From an uncultured Muribaculaceae bacterium (GTDB lineage Bacteria; Bacteroidota; Bacteroidia; Bacteroidales; Muribaculaceae), in assembly GCA_947629175.1 (NCBI GenBank), contig CANRCT010000024.1, forward strand, positions 1-48,905: a DNA stretch of 48,905 nt, read 5' to 3'. A model generated the notes under the pieces. The model worked only from the letters and a program-made list of their open reading frames with translations. It had not been told where the DNA came from and ran no database searches. Below, one piece after another: positions 32,503 to 40,647 of this stretch. The position numbers were made by a program, and so were the translations under genes. How positions within the stretch are numbered: the stretch's first letter is position 1; each line of letters opens with the position of its first letter.

Positions 32503-33078
32503 TCAAATTCGGCTCTTTCGCCGCAGGCGCGAGAGCGTTGGGAGGGTGATGCCGAGATATGAGGCGATATATCCGAGTTTCACACGGCGGCAAACTTCAG
32601 GAAACTGATGTCGGAAAGCCTCGTATCGTTCTGCCGCAGGGAGTGTCAGCCTCTCCTTGTGGGAACGGTGGAGACGACGGTATTCATTCTGGTGGATGAC
32701 ACGCCCCCAATTGGCTAGATCAAGATCCGTGGCGAAAAGCTCGCGAAGATCATCTACCCTGATCCTGAATCCTTCGGCGTCTTCAAGAGCTTCGACAAAT
32801 TCTTCACTCGGCCTGTCATAATAAAGTTCGTCCATGCTGAAAACGATGCTTCCTTCAATAGAGAATGACGTGGTGATCTCCTGACCGTCGACAAGCCAGT
32901 ATGACCGTGTCACTCCTGTCTCGATGAAGTAAGCCCACGGACATCTCTTGTCGGCTTCGATCAGAAGCTGCCGGCGCCGGATCCTTACAGGTTCAAGCTT
33001 TTCGGCCAGACGCAACAGCGCCGCGTCGGGCATCCTGGGCCAGTCGCGGCGCATATTGGCTATGATGTTGTTCATCAT
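32503..33078 (-). CDS. Crp/Fnr-family transcriptional regulator
   Basis: This 191-residue regulator has an N-terminal cyclic-nucleotide-binding-type beta-roll (residues about 15-120: RRRQLLIEADKRCPWAYFIE, then TSFSIEGSIVFSMDE) and a C-terminal helix-turn-helix (VKLGYIASYLGITLPTLSRL). The canonical cAMP-contact arginine-serine pair is not evident, so the signal is unknown; the family is abundant in Bacteroidetes. It follows serB by 12 bases on the same strand and probably shares its transcript. Its targets cannot be read from sequence. Confidence 0.88.
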   Translation of the reverse strand: MMNNIIANMRRDWPRMPDAALLRLAEKLEPVRIRRRQLLIEADKRCPWAYFIETGVTRSYWLVDGQEITTSFSIEGSIVFSMDELYYDRPSEEFVEALEDAEGFRIRVDDLRELFATDLDLANWGRVIHQNEYRRLHRSHKERLTLPAAERYEAFRHQFPEVCRRVKLGYIASYLGITLPTLSRLRRKSRI

Positions 33079-33090
33079 TGGCCGTCGGCT

Positions 33091-34320
33091 TTATGATATG
33101 AGTGAATCCTTGAAGCCGATGAAATAGAGTATGCCGTCAAGTCCTATCGTCGAGAGCGACTGGTCGGCAGTGGCTTTTACTTTCGGTTTGGCGTGGAATG
33201 CAATGCCGAGTCCGGCGGTGGCGAGCATGGGGAGGTCGTTGGCGCCGTCGCCGACGGCGATGGTCTGCTTGATGTTGACGTTCTCAACCTGCGCGAGGAG
33301 TTTCAGCAGCTCGGCCTTGCGTCGTCCGTCGACGATGTCGCCCACATAGCGGCCGGTCAGCTTGCCGTTTTTGATCTCCAGTTCGTTGGCATACACATAG
33401 TCAAATCCGAAGCGCTGCTTGAGATAGTTGCCGAAATAAGTGAATCCTCCCGAAAGTATAGCTGTCTTGTAGCCGGTGCGTTTGAGCGCTTTCATCATGC
33501 GGTCAACCCCTTCGGTTATCGGGAGATTCTCCGCGATATCGCGCATCACGCTTTCGTCGAGACCCTTGAGCAGGGCCACTCTTCGGGTGAAGCTCTCGCA
33601 GAAGTCGATCTCGCCGCGCATGGCGCTCTCGGTGATGGCTCTTACCTCCGCACCGACTCCGGCACGGTCGGCGAGTTCGTCGATCACTTCCGTGCCTATG
33701 AGGGTGGAGTCCATGTCGAAGCATACCAGACGGCGTGCGCGGCGGTACATGGTATCCTCCTGCAGCGATATGTCCACTTCCTGCTGGTTGGCGATCTCCA
33801 TAAACCGTTTCTGCATCTCGGTCTGGTCATCGAGACTGCCTCTGACCGATATCTGTACGCACGACTTGCTCAGCGGATCCTCTCCATGAAGCGGCATGCG
33901 TCCGGTCAGACGTTTGATGCCGTCGATATTCAGCCCCATTTCGGCGACAACGTGGCTGACAGCCGCTATGGCCGCGGCCGGCAACCGCCGGCCCAGCAGA
34001 GTGATGATCCACCGGTCTTTGCCCTGCAGGCCGACCCACTGCTCGTAATCGCTCTCGCTGACCGGGCTGAAGCGTATGTTGACGTCGATCTCATAGGCCT
34101 TGAAGAGAAGATCCTTCATGAGGTCGCCGGATATCCTGCTGTCGGTCTTTATCAGGATTCCGAGTGCGAGCGTATGATGTATGTCGGCCTGTCCGATATC
34201 GAGTATCGTGGCATCGTAGCGGGCCAGAATTTCAGACAAAGCGTCAGTAACACCCGGACGGTCGTTGCCCGTGATGTTGAGCAGCATCAGCTCAATGTTG
34301 CTTTCTCGATCGGTTTTCAT
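33091..34320 (-). CDS. serB: Phosphoserine phosphatase with ACT domains
   Basis: This 409-residue enzyme performs the last step of serine synthesis. Two ACT-type regulatory segments occupy about residues 10-170 (LMLLNITGNDRPGVTDALSE; ITLLGRRLPAAAIAAVSHVV). The HAD phosphatase follows, with motif I CFDMDSTLIGTE, motif II AILSGGFTYFGNYL and motif III AVGDGANDLPMLATAG. The ACT domains are expected to bind serine as feedback inhibitor. It is 27 bases downstream of the sugar-kinase gene. The other serine genes, serC and serA, are about 6 kb away on the other strand. Confidence 0.95.
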   Translation of the reverse strand: MKTDRESNIELMLLNITGNDRPGVTDALSEILARYDATILDIGQADIHHTLALGILIKTDSRISGDLMKDLLFKAYEIDVNIRFSPVSESDYEQWVGLQGKDRWIITLLGRRLPAAAIAAVSHVVAEMGLNIDGIKRLTGRMPLHGEDPLSKSCVQISVRGSLDDQTEMQKRFMEIANQQEVDISLQEDTMYRRARRLVCFDMDSTLIGTEVIDELADRAGVGAEVRAITESAMRGEIDFCESFTRRVALLKGLDESVMRDIAENLPITEGVDRMMKALKRTGYKTAILSGGFTYFGNYLKQRFGFDYVYANELEIKNGKLTGRYVGDIVDGRRKAELLKLLAQVENVNIKQTIAVGDGANDLPMLATAGLGIAFHAKPKVKATADQSLSTIGLDGILYFIGFKDSLIS

Positions 34321-34346
34321 TGCGGTATTCTAAGGATTGTTGATGT

Positions 34347-35204
34347 TTATTGTTTGTGGGTATGATATTCGATAAGTCCCTGCATGGGCGACGCCACAAT
34401 GGGCGACGCTTCAAGACCGTGACGCCGGAGGGAATCCTCAAGTTGCCTGCCGAAGTTTGCCGCTATTGAGCCGGTGAATCCTATAGGCAGCTTATCGTAA
34501 TCTGGAAGCAGCATAAGGTTGCGCTCGATGAATGCGTCGAAGCATCCGCGGACTATAGCCTCCACCTCAGGGCGGGCAATGTGCTCGCTTGCCAGACGTG
34601 CGAATGATGCGAGAAAACGGTTGGCATCGTTGCGCCGGTATATGTGCTCGATAATTCCGGTTGCATCCGTTCCGGCGAATTTAATGACAGCTTCGCGAAG
34701 ATCTTCAGGCAGTATGCCTCTGAGCGTATCGGCTACCAGACGTTTGCCTATGGCTGATCCCGACCCTTCGTCGCCGAGCACATATCCCAGCGGCGATACG
34801 GATTTTACTATCCTGCCTCCGCTTTCGGGGCTGTAAAGGCAACAGTTGGAGCCTGTGCCCAGTATGCAGGCAATGCCCGGATTGTGTCCGCACAAGGCTC
34901 TGGCGGCAGCTATCAGGTCGCCGTCGACATGTATGCGGGCGCGCGGATACACGGCGCCCAGAGCGTCGGCTATAGTGGCCCGCTGGGCGCCTGTGCGGCA
35001 TCCGGCAGCATAGAAGTAGACCGTATCCACTTCCGGGGCGCGGCGTGATGTGGGGAGCGAGCATAGCAGAGTGGTGTGCAGATCGTCGGGCGACAGGAGG
35101 CTTGCATTCATGCCCGGCGATGTAAACCGCTCGACGAGCCCTCCGTTGTCGCCAACCATCGCCCACTTGGTCGTGGTGCTTCCGCAGTCGGCAATCAGTT
35201 TCAT
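34347..35204 (-). CDS. BadF/BcrA-type ATPase, probable N-acetylglucosamine kinase
   Basis: This 285-residue protein has the ASKHA (hexokinase/actin) fold. The phosphate-1 motif is ADCGSTTTKWAMVG near the N-terminus. LGTGSNCCLYSPESGG and LGYVLGDEGSGSAIGKRL in the middle match BadF-type GlcNAc kinases of Bacteroidetes. Phosphorylation of N-acetylglucosamine or another amino sugar from mucin, peptidoglycan or host glycans is likely. It is the first gene of the leftward run with serB and the Crp/Fnr regulator. Confidence 0.85.
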   Translation of the reverse strand: MKLIADCGSTTTKWAMVGDNGGLVERFTSPGMNASLLSPDDLHTTLLCSLPTSRRAPEVDTVYFYAAGCRTGAQRATIADALGAVYPRARIHVDGDLIAAARALCGHNPGIACILGTGSNCCLYSPESGGRIVKSVSPLGYVLGDEGSGSAIGKRLVADTLRGILPEDLREAVIKFAGTDATGIIEHIYRRNDANRFLASFARLASEHIARPEVEAIVRGCFDAFIERNLMLLPDYDKLPIGFTGSIAANFGRQLEDSLRRHGLEASPIVASPMQGLIEYHTHKQ

Positions 35205-35275
35205 GCTACAAATTTAACAAAATGACGGTATATTTACACATTTGTCAGCATAAAAAACGCTTGACGCGTGCAAGA

Positions 35276-36108
35276 TTATTCTGCAGGCATATAAAACAGT
35301 TCGTTGTCGGAATCCACATGCTCTGCGCGGAATATCTCGTGGATCCTGTCGATGACATCCGGGTGGAGCGCGGCCACATCGTTCTGTTCACGCGGATCGA
35401 CCGACAGGTCATAAAGTTCTACCTTCCGGTTGCCTTTCCTGACATCAGGCAGAAATGCTTTCCATTTGCCCATTCTGACAGCTTTCTGTCCCCCCTGTTC
35501 AGGATACTCCCAGTAGAGAAAATCGTGCTTCTGCTGCTCGTCTTTTTTGCCGAGAAGTTCGGGGAGCATGCTTATTCCGTCGGTGGGAGGGCACTCTGCG
35601 CCGGCGATCTCACACATGGTCGGCATCATGTCGGCCATCCCAATCCCCATTTGCCTATGCATGCGGTAGTGTAGCCGACCTCTTTCAGCTGTCGGGGGAT
35701 CATGATTGTGTTTGCCGGCACCGGTCGCTGCCCTTCAAGGGTCGAATCGGCAAGCATGGCCTTATGGGAGTGGACAGGCCCACGTGAAGCTACCTCGTCG
35801 TTACCGCGTATGGCGGCGTGGCCGGTGTGAAGTCCGGTCAGCAGCACGCAGCGCGATGGCGCCGATACTGCCTGTCCGGCATAATGGTTGGTGAAGCGCA
35901 TGCCTTCTGTGGCGAGACGGTCGATGTTGGGCGTCTCGATCCGTGTCTGACCGAAACAGCCGAGCTCACCATAGCCTAAATCATCTGCCAGAATATAGAT
36001 GATGTTGGGCTGACGGTCGGGAGCTTTGTTGTCGGCTCCGTAAGCCTGAAATGCGAGCGACGGAATGGCTCCTACCACCGCCGCGCCTAATAATGATCGG
36101 GTTATCAT
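35276..36108 (-). pseudogene. Arylsulfatase remnant with internal deletion and frameshift
   Basis: Two pieces of one sulfatase are visible. The N-terminal piece (36108 down to about 35626) has a signal peptide, the metal-binding [11 protein letters not shown] and the active-site motif S82-A-P84-S-R86, an S-type site needing an anaerobic maturase to form formylglycine. It reads [14 protein letters not shown] and then stops. In another frame the sequence continues as the sulfatase C-terminus, [20 protein letters not shown] to LYWEYPEQGGQKAVRMGKWK. An intact enzyme has about 450-520 residues, while only about 280 remain, so roughly 170-240 central residues are deleted at about 35640. No activity is expected. 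Confidence 0.85.
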
Positions 36109-36169
36109 GACGAACGGGATATTGTTATAGCTGTTATGATGCGGTATCTCTGTCGGATTTCCTGATTGT

Positions 36170-36177
36170 CAAAGTTA
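36170..36177 (-). promoter_or_regulatory. -7 box of the sulfatase remnant
   Basis: The minus strand reads TAACTTTG, an exact TAnnTTTG match 62-69 bases before the start codon of the sulfatase remnant. No good -33 element is seen. If it works, the pseudogene is still transcribed. Confidence 0.35.
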
Positions 36178-36406
36178 CAAATAAAAAGACTAACCCGAAA
36201 GCATTGGAATAAAATGTTGAGAAATCATACGGAAATGATGAGTCGTTAAAGATCATCCGTAATGAAATGCGAGCAAAACTTACAGGAAGATAAAAACCGT
36301 TAAATACTTGTCGACGGTTAAACTTCATTCAACTACTGCAGTCAAATAAGCGTTGACTTCGAAGAAACAAAAAAGCAAGAATAATTTCAAAAACAAGATC
36401 TACGAA

Positions 36407-36892
36407 ATGAAACTTAACAGAATAGCAGCATTCGCTCTCGCAGCAACCATCGGACTCGGCAGCATGACCGCCATGGCCGACGACAACAATAAGAAAAACG
36501 ACAACAAGGCGTATTCCCAGCAGACATGCTGTCTCCAGGGTATCACACTGACCGAGAAGCAGCAGACAGAGATCGCAGCTCTGCAGGCCCGTCAGAAAAA
36601 AGATATCCAGACCCGTCGCGAACAGCGCAACAAAGACCGTAAGGCCGTGTACGAACAGCGTCAGGCCGACCGTAAGAACTATCTTGCAGAGATGAAGAAG
36701 ATCCTCACTCCTGAACAGTATGTGCAGATGCTTGAGAACAATTTCGTCAACGGCAAGGGAATGCGCGCCGACGGACTTAAATTCGACAAGAACCGTAAGG
36801 AGAACGCCCGCAAGGGCGACCGCAATCGCGGCGGTCACCGTCATGGCAACGGTGGCGCTTCCGTAGCTGCTCCTGCCAACAGCGGCAAATAA
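36407..36892 (+). CDS. Spy/CpxP-like periplasmic protein
   Basis: This secreted protein has 161 residues when started at the ATG at 36407, where the signal peptide MKLNRIAAFALAATIG begins. The mature part has LTEKQQTEIAALQARQKK and, later, LTPEQYVQMLENNF, the LTxxQ-type repeats of Spy and CpxP periplasmic chaperones. The region between is a highly charged helix (RREQRNKDRKAVYEQRQ). The C-terminal 50 residues are low-complexity, rich in Lys, Arg, Gly and His. An envelope-stress chaperone role is inference. A strong terminator follows 56 bases downstream. Confidence 0.75.
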   Translation: MKLNRIAAFALAATIGLGSMTAMADDNNKKNDNKAYSQQTCCLQGITLTEKQQTEIAALQARQKKDIQTRREQRNKDRKAVYEQRQADRKNYLAEMKKILTPEQYVQMLENNFVNGKGMRADGLKFDKNRKENARKGDRNRGGHRHGNGGASVAAPANSGK

Positions 36893-36948
36893 TGGATCGG
36901 CAGAAGCGGCGGAGATATCTTACGGCTGCTGAAGATGCCTGATCATTG

Positions 36949-36999
36949 ACGACATTATCCCCCGTAAGGATTTTATTGACTTGCGGGGGATAATGTCGT
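36949..36999. terminator. Strong bidirectional terminator hairpin
   Basis: Twenty-base arms, ACGACATTATCCCCCGTAAG and CTTGCGGGGGATAATGTCGT, pair with one G-U wobble around an 11-base loop, followed by TTTTA. It stands between the Spy-like gene and the convergent TagF-like gene, only six bases from the latter's stop. It can end transcription from both sides. Confidence 0.85.
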
Positions 37000-37005
37000 T
37001 TTATG

Positions 37006-38061
37006 TCAAAATTTATAGTAGCCGAGCTGAATACGCAGCTTGATGCGGCGCACGAGATTGAGAGGTTTATGGCGCAATCGTCCTTTCCAGTTGGCAATGA
37101 AATCTTCTACGGCATCGAGCACACGGGCTGAATTCTGACCGTCGCGGTGAGCTTCATGGTAAGCCGTATACCGGTCGATCTCTTTCATCAGCTCCTGAGG
37201 ATGCGTCAGCGCTCTCTCTATGGCCTGACCGATTTCTTCGGTATCCCTCACGTCGAGCAGATGCGGGCCTGGATGTGTGTTGCGGTAGGTGACGACAGGT
37301 TTTCCAAGCATCATATATTCCACTGTGATGCTCGATGAGTCGCAGAGCATCACGTCGCTGCGCCTGAATGTCGCCAGTCCTTTGTTGAGGCGTGCGAATT
37401 CCACATTGGCCATTTCGTCGGCCATCCGCTGATAATCCTCTATCAGCTGAGGGTCGTCGAGTTTTGGATGGAAAGTGATTATCCAGTCCCATGGTTTTGT
37501 AGCTGCAAGTCGTTTTATGACCGGCAGCAGATCCCACGCCGATGATATGCCTTTGGTGAAAGTGGGGGAGTATAGAATGACCGGACGTTCATTGTTGCGT
37601 CCTTCGATTCCGGCAGCCCTGAAAAACGAGTCAGCTTTTGTCCATCCGGTCTCGTAGACCTTGAAAAAACCGTGACGCTCTTCGAGCTGCCTGAAATACG
37701 GAGTCGAGCTCGGGCCTTGCGTACAGTAGATGTCAAACCATCCGCGTATGGTGAAGTGGTCGTCGATCTTTTCAATGCGTTTTTTCATGGGGTAGCCGTG
37801 GAATACGGCTACTTTCACTCCTGGAAGAAAATCCGGAATTTGGTTGCCGGGTGCGAAAACGGCGCGGGGATTCCATTTCACGGCCTCCTGCAGGCTGACG
37901 ATCCGTCGTTCATCCGCCTGCAGCAGGTCGGGGCACGACGGTTCGAGAAACCATGCTGCCTCGTCGCCCCGGCGCCGGATCTCTTCCTGGAGGGGCCGAA
38001 GGATGGCGAAAGCATAGCTCAACGAGGCATAGAGGAGATATCGGTGGGGTGATCTTTCCAT
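37006..38061 (-). CDS. TagF/TagB-like CDP-glycerol glycerophosphotransferase family protein
   Basis: This 351-residue protein has the two-domain GT-B-like fold of the CDP-glycerol:glycerophosphotransferase family. Key sites are H88-G89 in AVFHGYPMKK, SPTFTKG at 165-171, H198-P199 in ITFHPKLDD and D241-S-S-S-I-T-V-E248 followed by YMMLGKPVVTY. In Gram-positives such enzymes build teichoic acid from CDP-glycerol. Here the donor could be CDP-glycerol or another CDP-polyol, and the acceptor probably an LPS-type glycolipid. It ends with a basic amphipathic segment suitable for membrane contact. It starts three bases after the kinase stop. Confidence 0.8.
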   Translation of the reverse strand: MERSPHRYLLYASLSYAFAILRPLQEEIRRRGDEAAWFLEPSCPDLLQADERRIVSLQEAVKWNPRAVFAPGNQIPDFLPGVKVAVFHGYPMKKRIEKIDDHFTIRGWFDIYCTQGPSSTPYFRQLEERHGFFKVYETGWTKADSFFRAAGIEGRNNERPVILYSPTFTKGISSAWDLLPVIKRLAATKPWDWIITFHPKLDDPQLIEDYQRMADEMANVEFARLNKGLATFRRSDVMLCDSSSITVEYMMLGKPVVTYRNTHPGPHLLDVRDTEEIGQAIERALTHPQELMKEIDRYTAYHEAHRDGQNSARVLDAVEDFIANWKGRLRHKPLNLVRRIKLRIQLGYYKF

Positions 38062-38064
38062 GAT

Positions 38065-38820
38065 TCAGTCGAGTTTTAAGTCATATTTCACCTTGTGACG
38101 ACGCACAAACCGGCTCCAGAAGCGTCGGCGTGCGGCCATCATGAGCCGGAAGCATTCGCTGGCGTCGAATCCGCGTGCTGCGGCATATTCTTCGGCCAGG
38201 ATCTCGAACATGCGGGGCTGTCCCCACAGACGTGCGAAATTGGCACATCCGTGTCTGATATCCACTTCGCCGAACCGCATACGGTTGATGTCGACGAGTG
38301 TGAAACGGTGAGAGCCGTCGGCGAGAGTGTCGTAGAGGATATTGCCCGGAGAGAAGTCGAGATGGGTCAGTCCGGCATCATGGATACGGGCTGCGAAACG
38401 GGCTACGTCGCGCACAAGCCTTATCTGTTGGGGAGTGTCCATGCGGGCGTTGCCGAGTTCGTAGAGGCGTCCCGGCATATCCGACTGTATGCTGACGAAG
38501 TAACTGTAGCCGAGCAGTCCGCCGCGACGCTCTTCCATATAGGCGACCGCACGCGGCGTGTCGATGCCTGCCTCAAGCAGTTTCTGCGGGTAAATGAATG
38601 CACGCAGCCCCTTTGGTTTGCGAAGGCATGAATATATCAGACGGTTGGGCCAGCGGGGCACGGCGTAGCGTTTCACATTGAGCTGCAAGCGGCCGTCAGG
38701 GCTTATGACCCTTATATGGTTGCGGCCCGAATGGATCTCGCGTCCCTGAGCGAAATGGCGCGGGAGTTCGGCCAGATATGGCCGCAGATATTCATATTCC
38801 GGTGAGATAAGTATTTTCAT
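38065..38820 (-). CDS. WaaP/Kdo-kinase-like lipopolysaccharide kinase
   Basis: This 251-residue protein-kinase-like enzyme is of the LPS kinase group. A candidate ATP-lysine is K50 in LNVKRYAVP. The catalytic loop is H153-L-D155-F-S-P-G-N160-I-L and the metal-binding motif is D177-I-N-R. Relatives phosphorylate heptose or Kdo of the LPS core; in Kdo-containing Bacteroidetes, Kdo 4-phosphorylation is a plausible activity. It overlaps the LtaS-like gene by four bases and precedes the TagF-like gene by three, which links all three functionally. Confidence 0.85.
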   Translation of the reverse strand: MKILISPEYEYLRPYLAELPRHFAQGREIHSGRNHIRVISPDGRLQLNVKRYAVPRWPNRLIYSCLRKPKGLRAFIYPQKLLEAGIDTPRAVAYMEERRGGLLGYSYFVSIQSDMPGRLYELGNARMDTPQQIRLVRDVARFAARIHDAGLTHLDFSPGNILYDTLADGSHRFTLVDINRMRFGEVDIRHGCANFARLWGQPRMFEILAEEYAAARGFDASECFRLMMAARRRFWSRFVRRHKVKYDLKLD

Positions 38821-40643
38821 CGTCGGTTGAAATCGTGGTTGAGAAGCTGTAGATAAGCCTTTAGAAAGGTCAGGGTAGAATCGCTCCGGCCACTCTTCTC
38901 AAGAGTGTTTCCGGTATAGATGTCGATCACCCGGTAGCCGCAGGTGTCGATCATCGCAGCCTGTTCCGGACGTGCGAAATATGCGAATTTGGGAGCGCCG
39001 GGATCGAATATGTCTTTAGAGAACATGAAACTGCTGTGGTCGATGCCGAGCATGCCGAGGAGGGTGGCAGCTATGTCGGACTGCGATGCAGGTGTGTCGA
39101 CGGTGCCGTGGCACCGCAGCGCTCCGCCGGTCATCACGAGCGGTATGTGGTGGCGGTCGCGCATCGAAGTGAGGTCGCGCGGATGGCATCCGTAATGGTC
39201 AGCCACGAGCACTACCAGTGTCGAACCCCATCGGCCGGTGTGGCTCAGACGGTCGACAAAACGGCCCACTACGCTGTCGGTGAACGCGAATGCATTAGCC
39301 TCCTTGCCGGGCAGTTTTGTCATCGGCACCTCAAACGGCTCATGGCTGCTCGATGTCTGTATGACTGTCAGGCGGGGTGATGCGTCGCTGCGTGGCGATG
39401 CCATATCGGCTTCAACGCGTCGGAAAAGCACGTCGTCGTGGGCGCCCCATTTCCCGAGCCTCTGAGACAGGGGGAAGTCAGTATCAGCCACGATGTTTTC
39501 GAACCCTCCGGCTGCGAGCAATGCCCGCATGTTGGTGAAATTGACGTCGCCGCCATAATAATATGTCAGGTCATACCCTGCATCCTTCAGCGCCAGAGGC
39601 AGGGAGGGCAGCGATTCGATCTTGCCGACCGACTTCATGACGCTCACCGTAGGAATGCCCGGATAGGCCGATAGCACTGAGGCGAGAGCACGGTCGGTGC
39701 GGAAGCTGTTGGCATAGAATTCTGTGAAGTTGAGTCCGGAGGTTGCTATGCTGTCGAGGCGCACGGCTATGGCTTCTCCTCCGGCCGACGGCATCAGGTG
39801 TGTTGAGAAGCTTTCGAGGAGTATCAGGCAGATGTCGGGCCGGTCGGTCGACAGCAAGGCCGTGTCGCGGTCGCGGAGCGAGGTATTGATCAGACTTGGG
39901 CGGAGCTTTTCGATCTCGGCGTCGCTCAGCGAGTTGAGGCTTTTCACCTCCTTGTCCTGATGCGTGGCCGAGTAGAGAAGATTGAAGGCAGGGTTGGTGG
40001 CTGCGTGGTTGAGCCGCATCTCCGGGCTGAAATATGCTCTGCCGGGGTTCATCGTCGACACTGTGAAGCCGCCGCGGATAGGGATAAAGAGGAGCCCCGT
40101 GATCAAAGCCATGACTATTGTGGCCTTCACTCTCGCTTCCTTGCGGGGGCGCGGAAGCTGCAGCCTGACAATCAGCCGGTCATAGAGCAGGAATATCGCT
40201 ATGGAGGTGATGATGATGCAGGCGCTGCCGCCGGCTTTCTGCAGGAGGGTCATGCCTCCGGTGACAGCCGACGGAGATGTGATGAAGTAGAAAATCGGGG
40301 TCATGTCGAGCTTGAAACCCCAGTGGGAATACAGCGCGGCGTCGAGCACGAGCACAGTGCCTGCAAGCAGGCTTATGATTATGAAATATATCTTCTCGGC
40401 AATCTCCGGCAACCGGCTGCTGGTCCATAGACGGGCTATGGCAAGGAGCGCCGGGATGACGCTTATGTAGCCGGCCATGGTGCAGTCCATCGGAAGTCCG
40501 TGGCCTATCGCAGCGGCGGCCTGACTGAGGCCGAAGGACCGGTATACCGGCAGATGACATAGCATGAAAGCTATTTTGCCGACTGCAAACAGAGCTACAG
40601 TCAGCAGGAATGTAAAAGCAATCTTGCAGATATATCTCAACAT
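38817..40643 (-). CDS. LtaS/phosphoethanolamine-transferase-like membrane sulfatase-fold enzyme
   Basis: This 608-residue protein has five or six N-terminal transmembrane segments (residues about 8-190) and a periplasmic alkaline-phosphatase-fold catalytic domain. The metal site begins with E277 in LILLESFSTHL. The nucleophile threonine is T316 in ANSFRTDRALAS. Further ligands lie in VLVADHYGCHPRDL. This fold transfers phosphoglycerol from phosphatidylglycerol (LtaS, MdoB) or phosphoethanolamine from phosphatidylethanolamine (EptA). Which one applies cannot be decided from sequence alone, but the neighbouring TagF-like protein makes phosphoglycerol attractive. It is four bases downstream of the nucleotidase. 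Confidence 0.87.
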   Translation of the reverse strand: MLRYICKIAFTFLLTVALFAVGKIAFMLCHLPVYRSFGLSQAAAAIGHGLPMDCTMAGYISVIPALLAIARLWTSSRLPEIAEKIYFIIISLLAGTVLVLDAALYSHWGFKLDMTPIFYFITSPSAVTGGMTLLQKAGGSACIIITSIAIFLLYDRLIVRLQLPRPRKEARVKATIVMALITGLLFIPIRGGFTVSTMNPGRAYFSPEMRLNHAATNPAFNLLYSATHQDKEVKSLNSLSDAEIEKLRPSLINTSLRDRDTALLSTDRPDICLILLESFSTHLMPSAGGEAIAVRLDSIATSGLNFTEFYANSFRTDRALASVLSAYPGIPTVSVMKSVGKIESLPSLPLALKDAGYDLTYYYGGDVNFTNMRALLAAGGFENIVADTDFPLSQRLGKWGAHDDVLFRRVEADMASPRSDASPRLTVIQTSSSHEPFEVPMTKLPGKEANAFAFTDSVVGRFVDRLSHTGRWGSTLVVLVADHYGCHPRDLTSMRDRHHIPLVMTGGALRCHGTVDTPASQSDIAATLLGMLGIDHSSFMFSKDIFDPGAPKFAYFARPEQAAMIDTCGYRVIDIYTGNTLEKSGRSDSTLTFLKAYLQLLNHDFNRR

Positions 40644-40647
40644 CTTT

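Noticed and set aside
33193-34365. A 390-codon open frame on the plus strand opposite serB
   Set aside because: It is fully antisense to the clear SerB enzyme, has no recognisable motif, and its length follows from the codon bias of the real gene.
36134-36328. A 64-codon frame starting MKFNRRQVF upstream of the Spy-like gene
   Set aside because: AT-rich intergenic DNA, no family resemblance, no start signal; the hydrophobic stretch in it is what AT-rich codons give by chance.
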